DNA from: JBCBKL01 sp038521825
GTDB taxonomy: Bacteria; Pseudomonadota; Alphaproteobacteria; Rhodobacterales; Rhodobacteraceae
DNA length: 64,000 nt
Reading direction: 5' to 3'
NCBI GenBank assembly: GCA_038521825.1
Contig: JBCBKL010000006.1
Span: 102,536-166,535 of the forward strand
A program made the position numbers and the translations under genes. This document shows, in pieces, positions 8,159-17,135 of the stretch (its first letter is position 1; every line of letters begins with the position of its first letter). A model generated the notes under the pieces. That model was not told where the DNA came from and did not search any database. It was given only the letters and a program-made list of their open reading frames with translations.

Positions 8159-9640
8159 CTATTCTGACCAACTCACCGCAGTCAGATCCGTGGCCTGGGT
8201 TGGGGCGTTCGCCCATAGGCCCTGCACCCCGGCTTTAGCGACCGTGAGGGCCGCAAGCTGAAAGAGAAAGCCGTTGACGTTATCAGCTGCGATGATCTTT
8301 TGGGCCTCTGACATCAACTCTGAGCGCGTATCAGGATCCGTTGTCGTATTCAGTGTCTTGATCAGATCCTGAAACTCGGTGTTATCGTACTGAAAGTAGT
8401 AATCAGGATTGGCATAGATTCCGATATCCATCGGCTCAGTGTGACTGACGATTGTCAGCCCGAAGTTCTTGCCGCGAAAAACTGTCTCCAACCACTGCGC
8501 CCATTCCACATTGGTGATTTCGGCTTTTATGCCGACCTCAGCTAACTGGGCGGCAACGATCTCGCCTCCGCGGCGGGCGTAGGACGGTGGCGGTAGATGA
8601 AGCGTGGTTTCAAATCCATCAGCCAGGCCGGCATCGGCCAGCAACTGCCTGGCCAGCTCTGGATCATAAGCGGTATCACCGGTCAGATCGACGTATGCGG
8701 GGTTGTGCGGCGCAAAGTGCGATCCGATCGGCGTGCCGTATCCGTACATGGCGCCGTCAATGATGGCCTGGCGGTCGATCGCATGGGCAACGGCCTTGCG
8801 CACCAGCGGATTGTCGAACGGAGCCATCTTGTTGTTTGTTGACAGGATCGTTTCGCCTTCGGTCGATCCGACAAGGACTTGAAAGCGGGGATCTGCCTCG
8901 AATTGCGGCAGATTTTCAGGGGCTGGAAAGCCGGTAAACACATCCACATCCTCGGCCATGACCGAGGCAAAGGCCGCCGTTGGGTCTGAGATGAACTTGA
9001 ATGTCGCCTTTTCCAGCGCCGGAGCTTCGCCCCAATATTCCGGGTTTCGTGCGATTTCGATCCGATCGCCCTGGATCCATTCGACGAACTTGAATGCGCC
9101 TGTGCCAATCGGGGTCTGTTTGATCGTGTCGATGCTTTCGGGCGCTACGATGACCGCATCGCCCCACGCCATGTTGAACAGAAAATTCCCGTTGGGTTCG
9201 GACAAAGTGACCTGAACCGCGGTCGGATCGATCACGGTCACCTCGGTAATCCCGGCAAACAGACCCTTTTGTGCATTGGTGGAATCGTCTGCGCGGGCGC
9301 GATCAAGCGAGAATTTGACATCCTCGGCATCCATGATTGTGCCGTCGTGGAAAGTGACGCCACTGCGCAGCGCAAATGTATAAACGGTGCCGTCGTCCGA
9401 GATCTCCCAGCTTTCTGCTAGGCCAGGAATTATTGAACCGTCTGATGCGAAACGGGTCAGACCCTCGAACACGTTGGAATAAAGCACGCTGTCAATCGCG
9501 CCGGCTGCGGCGCTAGTGGGGTCGAGGTGAGGGGGTTCAAGCTGCATCGCGACAACGATGTCCGTTTGCTGCGCGGCGCCCTGCGTTCCCGCTAAGGCAA
9601 CCATGGCTGCTGCAATCCAGCTTTTCTTGAACGTATTCAT
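8159..9640 (-). CDS. Periplasmic substrate-binding protein of a peptide/opine ABC transporter (SBP_bac_5)
   Basis: 493-residue exported solute-binding protein. An N-terminal signal peptide (KKS, hydrophobic stretch, cleavage near Ala22) is followed by the family start QLEPPHLDPTSAAAGA, then YSNVFEGLTRF, LAESWEISDDGTVYTFALRSGVTFHDG and LVRKAVAHAIDRQ, all hallmarks of the DppA/OppA family. A ribosome-binding site GGGGAG precedes the ATG. It is the only binding protein in the window and probably serves the DppB-DppC-DppDF importer at 1368-4734, though 3.4 kb and several genes separate them. The ligand cannot be deduced. Confidence 0.93.
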   Translation of the reverse strand: MNTFKKSWIAAAMVALAGTQGAAQQTDIVVAMQLEPPHLDPTSAAAGAIDSVLYSNVFEGLTRFASDGSIIPGLAESWEISDDGTVYTFALRSGVTFHDGTIMDAEDVKFSLDRARADDSTNAQKGLFAGITEVTVIDPTAVQVTLSEPNGNFLFNMAWGDAVIVAPESIDTIKQTPIGTGAFKFVEWIQGDRIEIARNPEYWGEAPALEKATFKFISDPTAAFASVMAEDVDVFTGFPAPENLPQFEADPRFQVLVGSTEGETILSTNNKMAPFDNPLVRKAVAHAIDRQAIIDGAMYGYGTPIGSHFAPHNPAYVDLTGDTAYDPELARQLLADAGLADGFETTLHLPPPSYARRGGEIVAAQLAEVGIKAEITNVEWAQWLETVFRGKNFGLTIVSHTEPMDIGIYANPDYYFQYDNTEFQDLIKTLNTTTDPDTRSELMSEAQKIIAADNVNGFLFQLAALTVAKAGVQGLWANAPTQATDLTAVSWSE

Positions 9641-9793
9641 AGTTGTCTCCCCGTCTGTCCAATTTGATCAACAGCTCTGGTCCAGCTTTCCTGCAAACGC
9701 AGCGTCGATCAAGCAGAACAGGGCCGAAACTCGGTGGAACTGCGCCAATCCGCCTGCTAAAGCGCCTGCACCGTGAAAGATGGGAGGCCCAAG

Positions 9794-10627
9794 ATGAGCG
9801 CCACCGCAAAGAAATCCGCCCCGATGCCTGACGATATCCGCGCCCGCAAGGGTGGCAAACCAATCGTCAGCCTGACCGCCTACACAACGCCCATGGCGGT
9901 CATGATGGACGCGCACTGCGACTTTGTCCTCGTGGGCGACAGTGTCGGCATGGTGCTGCATGGGCTGTCATCGACACTTGGCGTGACGATGGACATGATG
10001 ATCTTGCATGGTCGGGCCGTCGCACGGGGTCTGCGCCGCGCAATGTTGGTCGTCGACATGCCCTTTGGCAGTTACGAGGAAAGCCCAGAGCAGGCGTTTC
10101 GAAACGCGGCGCGACTGATGGCAGCGACCGGCGCGGCTGCAGTCAAGCTCGAAGGTGGCGTCGTCATGGCCGATACCATCGAATTTCTCGTGGCCCGCGG
10201 CATTCCAGTGATGGCGCATATCGGTCTGACGCCACAATCTATTAACACGCTGGGCGGCTACAAGGTGCAGGGCCGAGGCGAGGCGGCCGATGCGCTGCTC
10301 GCCGATGCAAAGGCAGTTTCAGAGGCGGGTGCCTTTGCTGTGGTGCTGGAAAAGGTGCCGGAGAAGTTGGCGAACGAGATCACGCTGGCTATCGACATAC
10401 CGACCATCGGCATCGGCGCCTCGTCCCAATGCGACGGACAGATACTGGTTGTCGATGACATGCTGGGTCTTTTTACAGCGTTTAAGCCGAAATTCGTGAA
10501 ACGCTACGCGTCGCTCGGCGAACAGGGCGAGGCGGCGATTGCCGCCTATGCTGAAGAGGTGCGGGCGCGCACATTTCCGGCGACCGGGCATGTCTTTGGC
10601 GATACTGCACCGGAGAAATCCAAGTGA
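9794..10627 (+). CDS. panB: 3-methyl-2-oxobutanoate hydroxymethyltransferase
   Basis: Makes ketopantoate from 2-oxoisovalerate and methylene-tetrahydrofolate, the first step of pantothenate synthesis. 277 residues. Seen: SLTAYTTPMAVMMDAHCDFVLVGDSVGMVLHG (magnesium and substrate site), PFGSYEESPEQAF, AVKLEGG, HIGLTPQSI, VLEKVP and IGIGASSQCDGQ, the full PanB signature set. The ATG at 9794 is chosen over an upstream GTG at 9773 because GGGAGG lies 6 bp before it. The stop overlaps the panC GTG start, giving a coupled panB-panC operon. Confidence 0.97.
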   Translation: MSATAKKSAPMPDDIRARKGGKPIVSLTAYTTPMAVMMDAHCDFVLVGDSVGMVLHGLSSTLGVTMDMMILHGRAVARGLRRAMLVVDMPFGSYEESPEQAFRNAARLMAATGAAAVKLEGGVVMADTIEFLVARGIPVMAHIGLTPQSINTLGGYKVQGRGEAADALLADAKAVSEAGAFAVVLEKVPEKLANEITLAIDIPTIGIGASSQCDGQILVVDDMLGLFTAFKPKFVKRYASLGEQGEAAIAAYAEEVRARTFPATGHVFGDTAPEKSK

Positions 10628-11481
10628 TCGCGCCGATCATCCGCACTTTGGCAGAGCTGCGCAGTCTCACGCGCGCATGGCATATGGCAGGTGAAACCAT
10701 CGGCGTTGTGCCAACCATGGGCGCGCTGCATGACGGGCATCTGAGCCTCGTTGCAGCGGCTAAAGAACAAACGGATCGGGTAATCGTAACGATCTTCGTG
10801 AACCCAAAACAATTCAACTCATCCGAGGACCTCGCCAACTATCCCCGGACCGAAGAGGAAGACGCGCGCAAGCTAGAACGCTTCGCGGTCGACGCCGTTT
10901 ACGTGCCCTATGGCGAACAGATGTATCCTGACGGCTTTGCCACAAGCGTCTCGGTGGAGGGCCTTACGGACGTGCTCTGTGGTGCGCACAGGCCTGGCCA
11001 TTTCGACGGCGTCGCGACAGTTGTGACCAAGCTTTTCCTACAGACATCAGCCGACAAGGCGTTCTTTGGTGAAAAGGACTTTCAGCAGCTCCAAGTCGTC
11101 CGCCGTTTGGCCCGGGACCTCGACATTCCCATCGAGGTTGTCGGCTGTCCGACGATCCGTGAAATCGACGGGTTGGCGATGTCGTCCCGCAACTTACTTC
11201 TATCGGACAGGGCGCGTGTCAAGGCGCCCCGGCTTTTTGAGGTTATGGAGGACATCGCCGAAGGTTTGCAGAACGGTGGTGCAGCCGCTGACCTGATGGC
11301 CGACGGCGTGTCCAAGCTGCAGGCCGCAGGCTTCACCGAGATTGATTATCTGGAACTCCGTGCCTGCGACACGCTCGATTTGCTTGATCGACCAACGCGA
11401 TCGGCGCGTCTGTTTGCAGCTGCGTGGCTGGCGGGCGTAAGGCTCATCGACAATATCGACGTTCCTGTCTCAGCGCAGTAA
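10624..11481 (+). CDS. panC: Pantoate-beta-alanine ligase
   Basis: Joins pantoate and beta-alanine with ATP to give pantothenate. 285 residues, starting at a GTG that overlaps the panB stop (GTGA at 10624-10627). Seen: PTMGALHDGHLSLV around residue 28-41 (the HIGH-like nucleotide-binding motif), FVNPKQF, YPRTEEED, GEKDFQQLQV and the KMSKS-like loop AMSSRNLLLS. The 3' end overlaps the convergent M20 deacylase gene by 12 bp. Confidence 0.97.
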   Translation: MIAPIIRTLAELRSLTRAWHMAGETIGVVPTMGALHDGHLSLVAAAKEQTDRVIVTIFVNPKQFNSSEDLANYPRTEEEDARKLERFAVDAVYVPYGEQMYPDGFATSVSVEGLTDVLCGAHRPGHFDGVATVVTKLFLQTSADKAFFGEKDFQQLQVVRRLARDLDIPIEVVGCPTIREIDGLAMSSRNLLLSDRARVKAPRLFEVMEDIAEGLQNGGAAADLMADGVSKLQAAGFTEIDYLELRACDTLDLLDRPTRSARLFAAAWLAGVRLIDNIDVPVSAQ

Positions 11482-12738
11482 GAGCGCCTCAAGGCTCGCG
11501 CCCATCACCTTGGCGGTGTCCAGCATATCGGTGATACCGACCCATTCATCTGGCTTGTGCGCCAGTTCCAGGATGCCCGGCCCATAGGCGATGCAATTCT
11601 TCAGCTTGCCGATCCTGTCGATGTGTTTCTGGTCATACGATCCCGGCGAGGCCACGAAAGTTGGGGGCCTGCCGATCACCTCTTCGATTGCCCTTGCAAC
11701 CGTCTGCACCACGGGGGCGTCCTCGTCCGTCATGGAGGGGATCACCGTGTTGATCTCTGTCATTTCATAGTCGAAATCTGGCCGCGTCGCCTTGAGATGC
11801 TCCAAGAGCTCATGCACCTCCGCACGTACGTCATCGAGCGACTCCTCGATCAGAAAACGCCGGTCTATAACGATGCGGCAACTGTCGGGCACGCAATGAG
11901 CGGGCAGGCCGGTGTAGTCCTCTCCCTGCTCGGGCTGACCGCCGTGGATCGAGTTGATGTTCATCGTCGATTGCCGCGCGCCATCGGGAACAACCGGCAT
12001 CGCCGTGTGACGCGCCGCCATGGCCGGGAACAGCTTTTCCTCGAACGCGTTCAGAACCGCCCCCATATGGCGAACCGCGCAATCGCCCAGAAACGGCATC
12101 GAACCGTGGGCGATCTCGCCCTTGGTCTCAATCTCGGCCCACCAGCCACCCCGGTGGCCAAGGCAGATACGATCCTTGTTGAGTGGTTCGGGGATAATGA
12201 CGTGCTGCACGCGCGCAGGATTAAAAAACCCGCGCCCGGCAAGATAGGCCACGCCGCCATACCCACCCGATTCCTCGTCCGCAGTCGCGCTGATCTCGAT
12301 CAATCCACAGAAATCTATGTGTTCCTCGACAAAAGCCTCAGCGGCGATGATTGATGCGGCAAGGCCGCCTTTCATGTCGCACGCCCCACGCCCATAGATC
12401 CGGTCGCCTTCAATCTCGGCACCGAAAGGGTCCTTCGTCCAACCTGCCCCGACCTCGACAACGTCGTGATGTGAATTGAAGTGGACGCACTCGCCTGAAC
12501 GCTTGCCTTCACGGCGCGCTACAACATTCCAGCGCGGGTAGCGGTCGCTGTCGCCCGGAGTTCCCTCGGCGCGGATGAGTTCCGTCGCGAAGCCCTTCGC
12601 ATCAAGTCGCGCAGCCAGCATCTCACAGATCAAAAGATAATGCTCGCCGGGCGGGTTCAGAGTGGGTATCGCGATCAGCTCCCGTGTGAGCTCGATCAGA
12701 TCATCCCGTTTGTCTTGGATGCGTTCATTCAATGCCAT
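11470..12738 (-). CDS. M20 metallopeptidase, ArgE/DapE-family deacylase
   Basis: 422-residue di-zinc amidohydrolase that removes acyl groups from amino acids or peptides. Seen: the first metal motif NSHHDVVEVGAGWTKDPF (here SHHD where SHxD is usual), the second YGRGACDMKGGLA, the glutamate pair ATADEESGGYG, and the dimerisation domain after about residue 200. The start ATG 12738 (MALNERI) fits family starts better than a GTG at 12759. It is convergent with panC. It resembles the ArgE/DapE group of uncertain substrate more than authentic DapE, so no symbol is given. Confidence 0.9.
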   Translation of the reverse strand: MALNERIQDKRDDLIELTRELIAIPTLNPPGEHYLLICEMLAARLDAKGFATELIRAEGTPGDSDRYPRWNVVARREGKRSGECVHFNSHHDVVEVGAGWTKDPFGAEIEGDRIYGRGACDMKGGLAASIIAAEAFVEEHIDFCGLIEISATADEESGGYGGVAYLAGRGFFNPARVQHVIIPEPLNKDRICLGHRGGWWAEIETKGEIAHGSMPFLGDCAVRHMGAVLNAFEEKLFPAMAARHTAMPVVPDGARQSTMNINSIHGGQPEQGEDYTGLPAHCVPDSCRIVIDRRFLIEESLDDVRAEVHELLEHLKATRPDFDYEMTEINTVIPSMTDEDAPVVQTVARAIEEVIGRPPTFVASPGSYDQKHIDRIGKLKNCIAYGPGILELAHKPDEWVGITDMLDTAKVMGASLEALLLR

Positions 12739-12821
12739 GCCGATACTGTTTCGTTCCACAGGGGCGAAGGCAAGCCGAGGGGACCAAATCGCCCCGTTAG
12801 GACCGCGTAAGTGGCGTATCG

Positions 12822-13700
12822 TTAGCCAAGTTTGTTTATCGGAACTTTGAGCGTCATGTTCCCGGCGTCGTCGCGCGGCACTTCGCCCGCCCGCATATTG
12901 ACCTGCAAGGATGGAATAATCAGGCTGGGGACCTTCAGGTTCTTGTCCCGCTCTGTCCGCATCTTTATGAATTCGTCGCGGGTGACCCCGCCGCCAACAT
13001 GGATGTTATTCGCCCGTTCTTCGGCGACGGTTGTTTCCCAGGCAATAGCACGTCCACCCGGTCCGTAATCGTGACAGATGAAAAGCCGGGTTTCGTCCGG
13101 CAGGCTCAGAACGCGCTGGATTGAGTCATAGAGCTCTCCGGCATCGCCACCGGGAAAATCTGCGCGGGCAGATCCGCCATCGGGCATGAACAAGGTATCG
13201 CCAACAAAAGCCGCATCGCCCATTACATGCACCATGCAGGCAGGGGTGTGGCCCGGCGTGTGGATGGCGAAACAGGTCATCGAGCCCACCGAATACTCGT
13301 CGCTATCCGCAAACAAGGCATCAAACTGTGAACCGTCGCGCTGGAAATCCGTTCCTTCGTTGAAGACCTTTCCGAACGTGTCTTGTACCACCGTGATCTT
13401 CTCGCCGATGCCGATTTTCCCACCCATTTTGTCCTGAATGTAGGGTGCTGCCGAAAGGTGATCCGCGTGAACGTGCGTTTCAATGATCCATTCGAGCTTG
13501 AGATCATGTTGCTTGATGAAGCTGATCATCTGGTCAGCCCCTTCAAAGTCCAAAGCGCCAGCAGCGTAGTCAATGTCCATCACGGGATCGACAATGGCAC
13601 AGGCGGGGCCGTCGGGCTCCTGCACAACGTATGAGATGGTGTTCGACCGCTCATCAAAGAACGGTGTTACGGTCGGGTGCTGAGACATCGTCTGTTTCAT
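12822..13700 (-). CDS. Metallo-beta-lactamase-fold hydrolase, persulfide-dioxygenase/Blh-like
   Basis: 292-residue protein with a metal-binding motif THVHADHLSAAPYIQ near residue 76-90, then HTPGHTPACMVHVMGD, FVGDTLFMPDGGSARADFPGG and FICHDYG. The GSARADFPGGDA segment and HDY motif are typical of ETHE1-like persulfide dioxygenases and the Blh proteins, which oxidise glutathione persulfide in sulfide detoxification. The ATG at 13688 is an alternative start. It is transcribed alone between the M20 gene and glpK. The persulfide substrate is inferred from family features. Confidence 0.88.
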   Translation of the reverse strand: MKQTMSQHPTVTPFFDERSNTISYVVQEPDGPACAIVDPVMDIDYAAGALDFEGADQMISFIKQHDLKLEWIIETHVHADHLSAAPYIQDKMGGKIGIGEKITVVQDTFGKVFNEGTDFQRDGSQFDALFADSDEYSVGSMTCFAIHTPGHTPACMVHVMGDAAFVGDTLFMPDGGSARADFPGGDAGELYDSIQRVLSLPDETRLFICHDYGPGGRAIAWETTVAEERANNIHVGGGVTRDEFIKMRTERDKNLKVPSLIIPSLQVNMRAGEVPRDDAGNMTLKVPINKLG

Positions 13701-13831
13701 GAATTTAAACTAGTCTCTCGTCGGCTGAATGTCAGCCGACATATATCAACTGGGCGCATAACCAGCAGCTAAACTCCGGATGGAACTCACCGATCTGCGG
13801 AATTGTCTGATGGCCGAGATGTGCTGTGTTC

Positions 13832-15322
13832 CTATGTTGCAACCGCAGGCGGAACCAGAAGCGTTGCTTCGACGGATTTCTGCCACCGGTGGTACATAGC
13901 GCCGCGCAAATCTTGCGCAAAGTCGGGCTCAAAACGTCGATCCCGGGCCCAGCTTTCCGCAAACCCGGCCTGATCCGGGTAGAGATCAGCTTTCATTCCA
14001 GCGAGCCAGGCTGCACCCAATGCGGTCGTTTCGACACCGGCGGGCCGGTCAACGGAAGCGCCGAGAATGTCGGCCAGAAACTGCATGGCCCAATCGTTTG
14101 CCGCAAGGCCGCCATCAACACGCAGAACCGCATCGTTGGCGCCCGGCCAGTCGGCATGCATGGCGTCCAGCAGGTCGCGTGTCTGGAAACCTACGCTTTC
14201 CAGTGCGGCCCGAGCCATGTCGGCCCGGGTTGTATCGCGGGTCAGTCCATAGACGGCGCCGCGGCATTCGGAGTTCCAATAGGGTGCTCCGAGTCCCGTA
14301 AAGGCTGGTACCACAATGACCTCACCTCGACCCTTAGGTGCAAGCGCTTCGGTGTCGGCCGCTGTTTCAATGATGCCAAGCCCGTCGCGCAGCCATTGCA
14401 CGACTGCTCCCGCGACAAAGATCGAACCTTCGAGAGCGTATGTACGTTTGCCATCAAGCTGATAGGCGATGGTCGTCAGCAGCCGGTTCTTTGACGTCAC
14501 TGCCTCGTCGCCTGTGTTGAGCAACGCAAAACACCCTGTCCCATAGGTCGATTTGAGCATTCCGGGTTCAAAACAGGCTTGCCCGATTGTCGCTGCTTGC
14601 TGGTCACCAGCGACGCCGAGGATCGGTATGGACCCCCCGACCAGATCCGTGTGCCCAAAGTCAGCCGCGCAGTCACGGACGTTAGGCAGCATGGCCGTGG
14701 GGATATTGAGAAGGGCACACATCTCTTCGCTCCAAACACCCTTGCGAATGTCGAAAAGCATGGTGCGCGCAGCGTTGGTTGCGTCGGTGACGTGGGATTT
14801 CCGGGCAGTCAGGTGCCAGATAAGGAAACTATCAATGGTACCGAAAAGCAGCTTCCCCTCCGCTGCACGCGCGCGCGAACCGGGATGTCGATCAAGGATC
14901 CATTTCACCTTGGTTCCACTGAAATACGGATCGGCCAGAAGACCCGTGATTTCCGTAATCATTGCTTCTTTTCCGTCAGCCCTCAGCTGTGCACAAAAGT
15001 CGGATGTGCGACGATCTTGCCAGACAATAGCGTTGTGCAATGGCTCCCCAGTCTCGCTGTCCCATACGACGGTCGTCTCGCGCTGGTTCGTGATGCCGAT
15101 TGCCGCAATCTGGCTTGCATCGATGCCAGCCTTTGCAACGGCATCTCGACAAGTATTTTCGACCGTAGCCCAGATCTCTTTCGGGTCATGCTCTACCCAA
15201 CCGGAGGCCGGAAAGTGCTGGCCAAATTCCTGTTGGGCCGTCGCGATCGGTTGCATCTGTCCGTCGAAGACAATTGCACGCGTCGATGTCGTGCCCTGAT
15301 CGATAGCAAGGATATGGGTCAT
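13832..15322 (-). CDS. glpK: Glycerol kinase
   Basis: Phosphorylates glycerol to glycerol-3-phosphate. 496 residues, normal length. Seen: LAIDQGTTSTRAIVFD at the N-terminus (phosphate 1 motif of FGGY kinases), GWVEHDPKEIW, GITNQRETTVVWD, WQDRRTSDFC, FFGTIDSFLIWHLT, STYGTGCFALLNTGD and LRVDGGLAANDWAMQF. The ATG follows GGGAGG. No glp transporter or dehydrogenase lies beside it, so glpK stands alone here. Confidence 0.97.
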   Translation of the reverse strand: MTHILAIDQGTTSTRAIVFDGQMQPIATAQQEFGQHFPASGWVEHDPKEIWATVENTCRDAVAKAGIDASQIAAIGITNQRETTVVWDSETGEPLHNAIVWQDRRTSDFCAQLRADGKEAMITEITGLLADPYFSGTKVKWILDRHPGSRARAAEGKLLFGTIDSFLIWHLTARKSHVTDATNAARTMLFDIRKGVWSEEMCALLNIPTAMLPNVRDCAADFGHTDLVGGSIPILGVAGDQQAATIGQACFEPGMLKSTYGTGCFALLNTGDEAVTSKNRLLTTIAYQLDGKRTYALEGSIFVAGAVVQWLRDGLGIIETAADTEALAPKGRGEVIVVPAFTGLGAPYWNSECRGAVYGLTRDTTRADMARAALESVGFQTRDLLDAMHADWPGANDAVLRVDGGLAANDWAMQFLADILGASVDRPAGVETTALGAAWLAGMKADLYPDQAGFAESWARDRRFEPDFAQDLRGAMYHRWQKSVEATLLVPPAVAT

Positions 15323-15417
15323 CGGTGTCCTCCCTTAATCGGTCGGACAAAAGCAGGCCCGCATGACGGGTTCAAGTCAGCAGATGCCTGATTTGGTGGA
15401 TTGGCGCCGTCCGACGT

Positions 15418-15957
15418 TCAGACCCTGGCGGCGTGGATTAGATCAGGACCGAATATCGTATCGGCGTGCTCCGCCAGATAGATCCGCAGCCAAGGGGTAT
15501 ATCGTTCGGGGCGTCGCGCGACAGTTGCGATGAGGTCGTGGTAATCGATCCACCCAGTGTCCATCACTTCATCGGGGTTGGGTTCCACTGCCAAATGTCC
15601 TGTGACACGTGCGAGAAAGACGTCGACAACCTCGTGTTCAATAAGGCCGTTGCCGACATCCGCGCGGTATTCAAGATGATGCCGATGTTCGGGCGCCAGG
15701 CCCCTGATACCAAGCTCTTCTTTCAGACGACGCACGGCGCAGGCTGCCGGTGTTTCGTCCCAAAGCGGGTGGGTGCAGCAGGTATTCGTCCAAAGCCCGG
15801 GGGTGTGGTACTTGCCCATGGCGCGCCGCTGCATCAACACCTCGGTGCCGCGGATCACGAAGACCGAAACCGCCTTGTGCCTCAGTCCTTTCTGATGGGC
15901 CTCAAGCTTTTCAACAGGGGTAAGCGAACCGTTCACCCAGGCCGGGATCATCATCAT
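15418..15957 (-). CDS. idi: Isopentenyl-diphosphate delta-isomerase type 1
   Basis: Interconverts IPP and DMAPP, supplying prenyl units for the phytyl tail and carotenoids. 179 residues from the ATG at 15957, which overlaps the bchP stop (ATGA); two further Met codons follow immediately. Seen: the NUDIX-like core GLWTNTCCTHPLWDE with the catalytic Cys in NTCCTHP, RRLKEELGI, and the second active-site Glu in IEHEVVDVF. A 47-residue N-terminal extension is open in this frame but lies inside bchP and is rejected. This is the last gene of the bchG-MFS-bchP-idi operon; idi follows bchP in other Rhodobacterales photosynthesis clusters too. Confidence 0.96.
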   Translation of the reverse strand: MMMIPAWVNGSLTPVEKLEAHQKGLRHKAVSVFVIRGTEVLMQRRAMGKYHTPGLWTNTCCTHPLWDETPAACAVRRLKEELGIRGLAPEHRHHLEYRADVGNGLIEHEVVDVFLARVTGHLAVEPNPDEVMDTGWIDYHDLIATVARRPERYTPWLRIYLAEHADTIFGPDLIHAARV

Positions 15958-17135
15958 ATGTGCTCCGCTCCGACCATGCCGGTGAGATGCGCTAAATTCT
16001 TGAGACCGATCTTCAGGTGCGCCATCGGGCGAGCCTTGACCAGTTTCTTGTTCATGTACGCCTCGAAGGTCAGACGTTGAACGTCGATGTCGTGACACAG
16101 AGAGACAAAACGCTCCCGTCGTTCGTCAGATCGATAATATGCGTTCTGCATCGAAGCGAGGACCCGAAACACCGTCTTGTGTTCGCGCATGAAAAGCCTG
16201 CGCGCCAGCCTGAGATCTCTAACACGACCGGATGCCAGTGTCGCGGCACAGGCTGTCGCAGCCACGCGACCGCCCACCATGGCATAATAGATGCCCTCGC
16301 CGGATGACGGCGCGACGACGCCCGCTGCGTCACCAGCGAGCAGAACGTCTTGCCCGTTGTCCCACCGATCTAGTGGCTTGAGCGGGATCGGCGCGCCCTC
16401 CTTGCGGATTGTTTCGCATCTTTCCAGCCCCGCGGCGCGCCTTAAAGCCGCCGTTGCCTCTTTGAGATCGACTTGTGCGTTTTCAGTGCCCATGCCCACG
16501 CTGGTCGTCGATCCATGGGGAAAGACCCATCCATAGAAGTCTGGCGAAATCGCGCCGTCGTAGACGACATCACAGCGGCGCGGGTTGAACTCTTCGCTTT
16601 GCGCAGGCGATGCGATGATCTCGTGATATGCAAACACCAAGGGTATCTTGTCGCTGCCGGGGATTTCCGCCCGGCCAACCCGACTGTTGGCGCCGTCCGC
16701 GCCGATGATCAGTTTGCAGGGCAGATCCCGTTCTTCGCCGCTTTCCTTGTGCCGGTAAACGACGCGGGTGCCATTTTCGCGATCAACGCGGATGAATGTC
16801 CCGACATAATATTCCGCACCAGCTGATCTGGCCCGCTCGCGTAGAAAAGGGTCAAAGTCTTTGCGGTCGACCATTCCGACAAAGCCGTTCTCGATCGGGA
16901 TATCCACTTGCCGACCGGTCGGGGAAATCATCCGCGCGGTTGTGACTTTGGTTAGCAACTGGTCTTCGTCGATATCGAAATCCTGCATCAATCGGGGTGG
17001 AATGGCACCACCGCAAGGCTTGATGCGGCCTTCGCGATCAAGAAGCGCGACCTTGTGACCGGAGCGAACCAGATCCTCGGCTGCGGTAGCGCCTGCGGGT
17101 CCTCCGCCAACGACGACGACGTCATACATGCTCAT
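15954..17135 (-). CDS. bchP: Geranylgeranyl diphosphate / bacteriochlorophyll geranylgeranyl reductase
   Basis: FAD-dependent reductase that saturates the geranylgeranyl tail of bacteriochlorophyll to phytyl. 393 residues. The N-terminus YDVVVVGGGPAGATAAEDL is the dinucleotide-binding fold; RIKPCGGAIPPRLM, ADGANSRVGRAEIPG and DRWDNGQDVLLAGDAAGVVAPSSGEG are typical of BchP/ChlP. The ATG at 17135 overlaps the stop of the upstream MFS gene (ATGA), and the end overlaps idi. A second Met at 17129 is an alternative. An upstream extension open in this frame overlaps the MFS gene and is rejected. Confidence 0.96.
   Translation of the reverse strand: MSMYDVVVVGGGPAGATAAEDLVRSGHKVALLDREGRIKPCGGAIPPRLMQDFDIDEDQLLTKVTTARMISPTGRQVDIPIENGFVGMVDRKDFDPFLRERARSAGAEYYVGTFIRVDRENGTRVVYRHKESGEERDLPCKLIIGADGANSRVGRAEIPGSDKIPLVFAYHEIIASPAQSEEFNPRRCDVVYDGAISPDFYGWVFPHGSTTSVGMGTENAQVDLKEATAALRRAAGLERCETIRKEGAPIPLKPLDRWDNGQDVLLAGDAAGVVAPSSGEGIYYAMVGGRVAATACAATLASGRVRDLRLARRLFMREHKTVFRVLASMQNAYYRSDERRERFVSLCHDIDVQRLTFEAYMNKKLVKARPMAHLKIGLKNLAHLTGMVGAEHI

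Noticed and set aside
15958..16098. N-terminal extension of idi
   Set aside because: It is open only because it lies over bchP codons; ATG 15957 overlaps the bchP stop and gives the normal Idi length.
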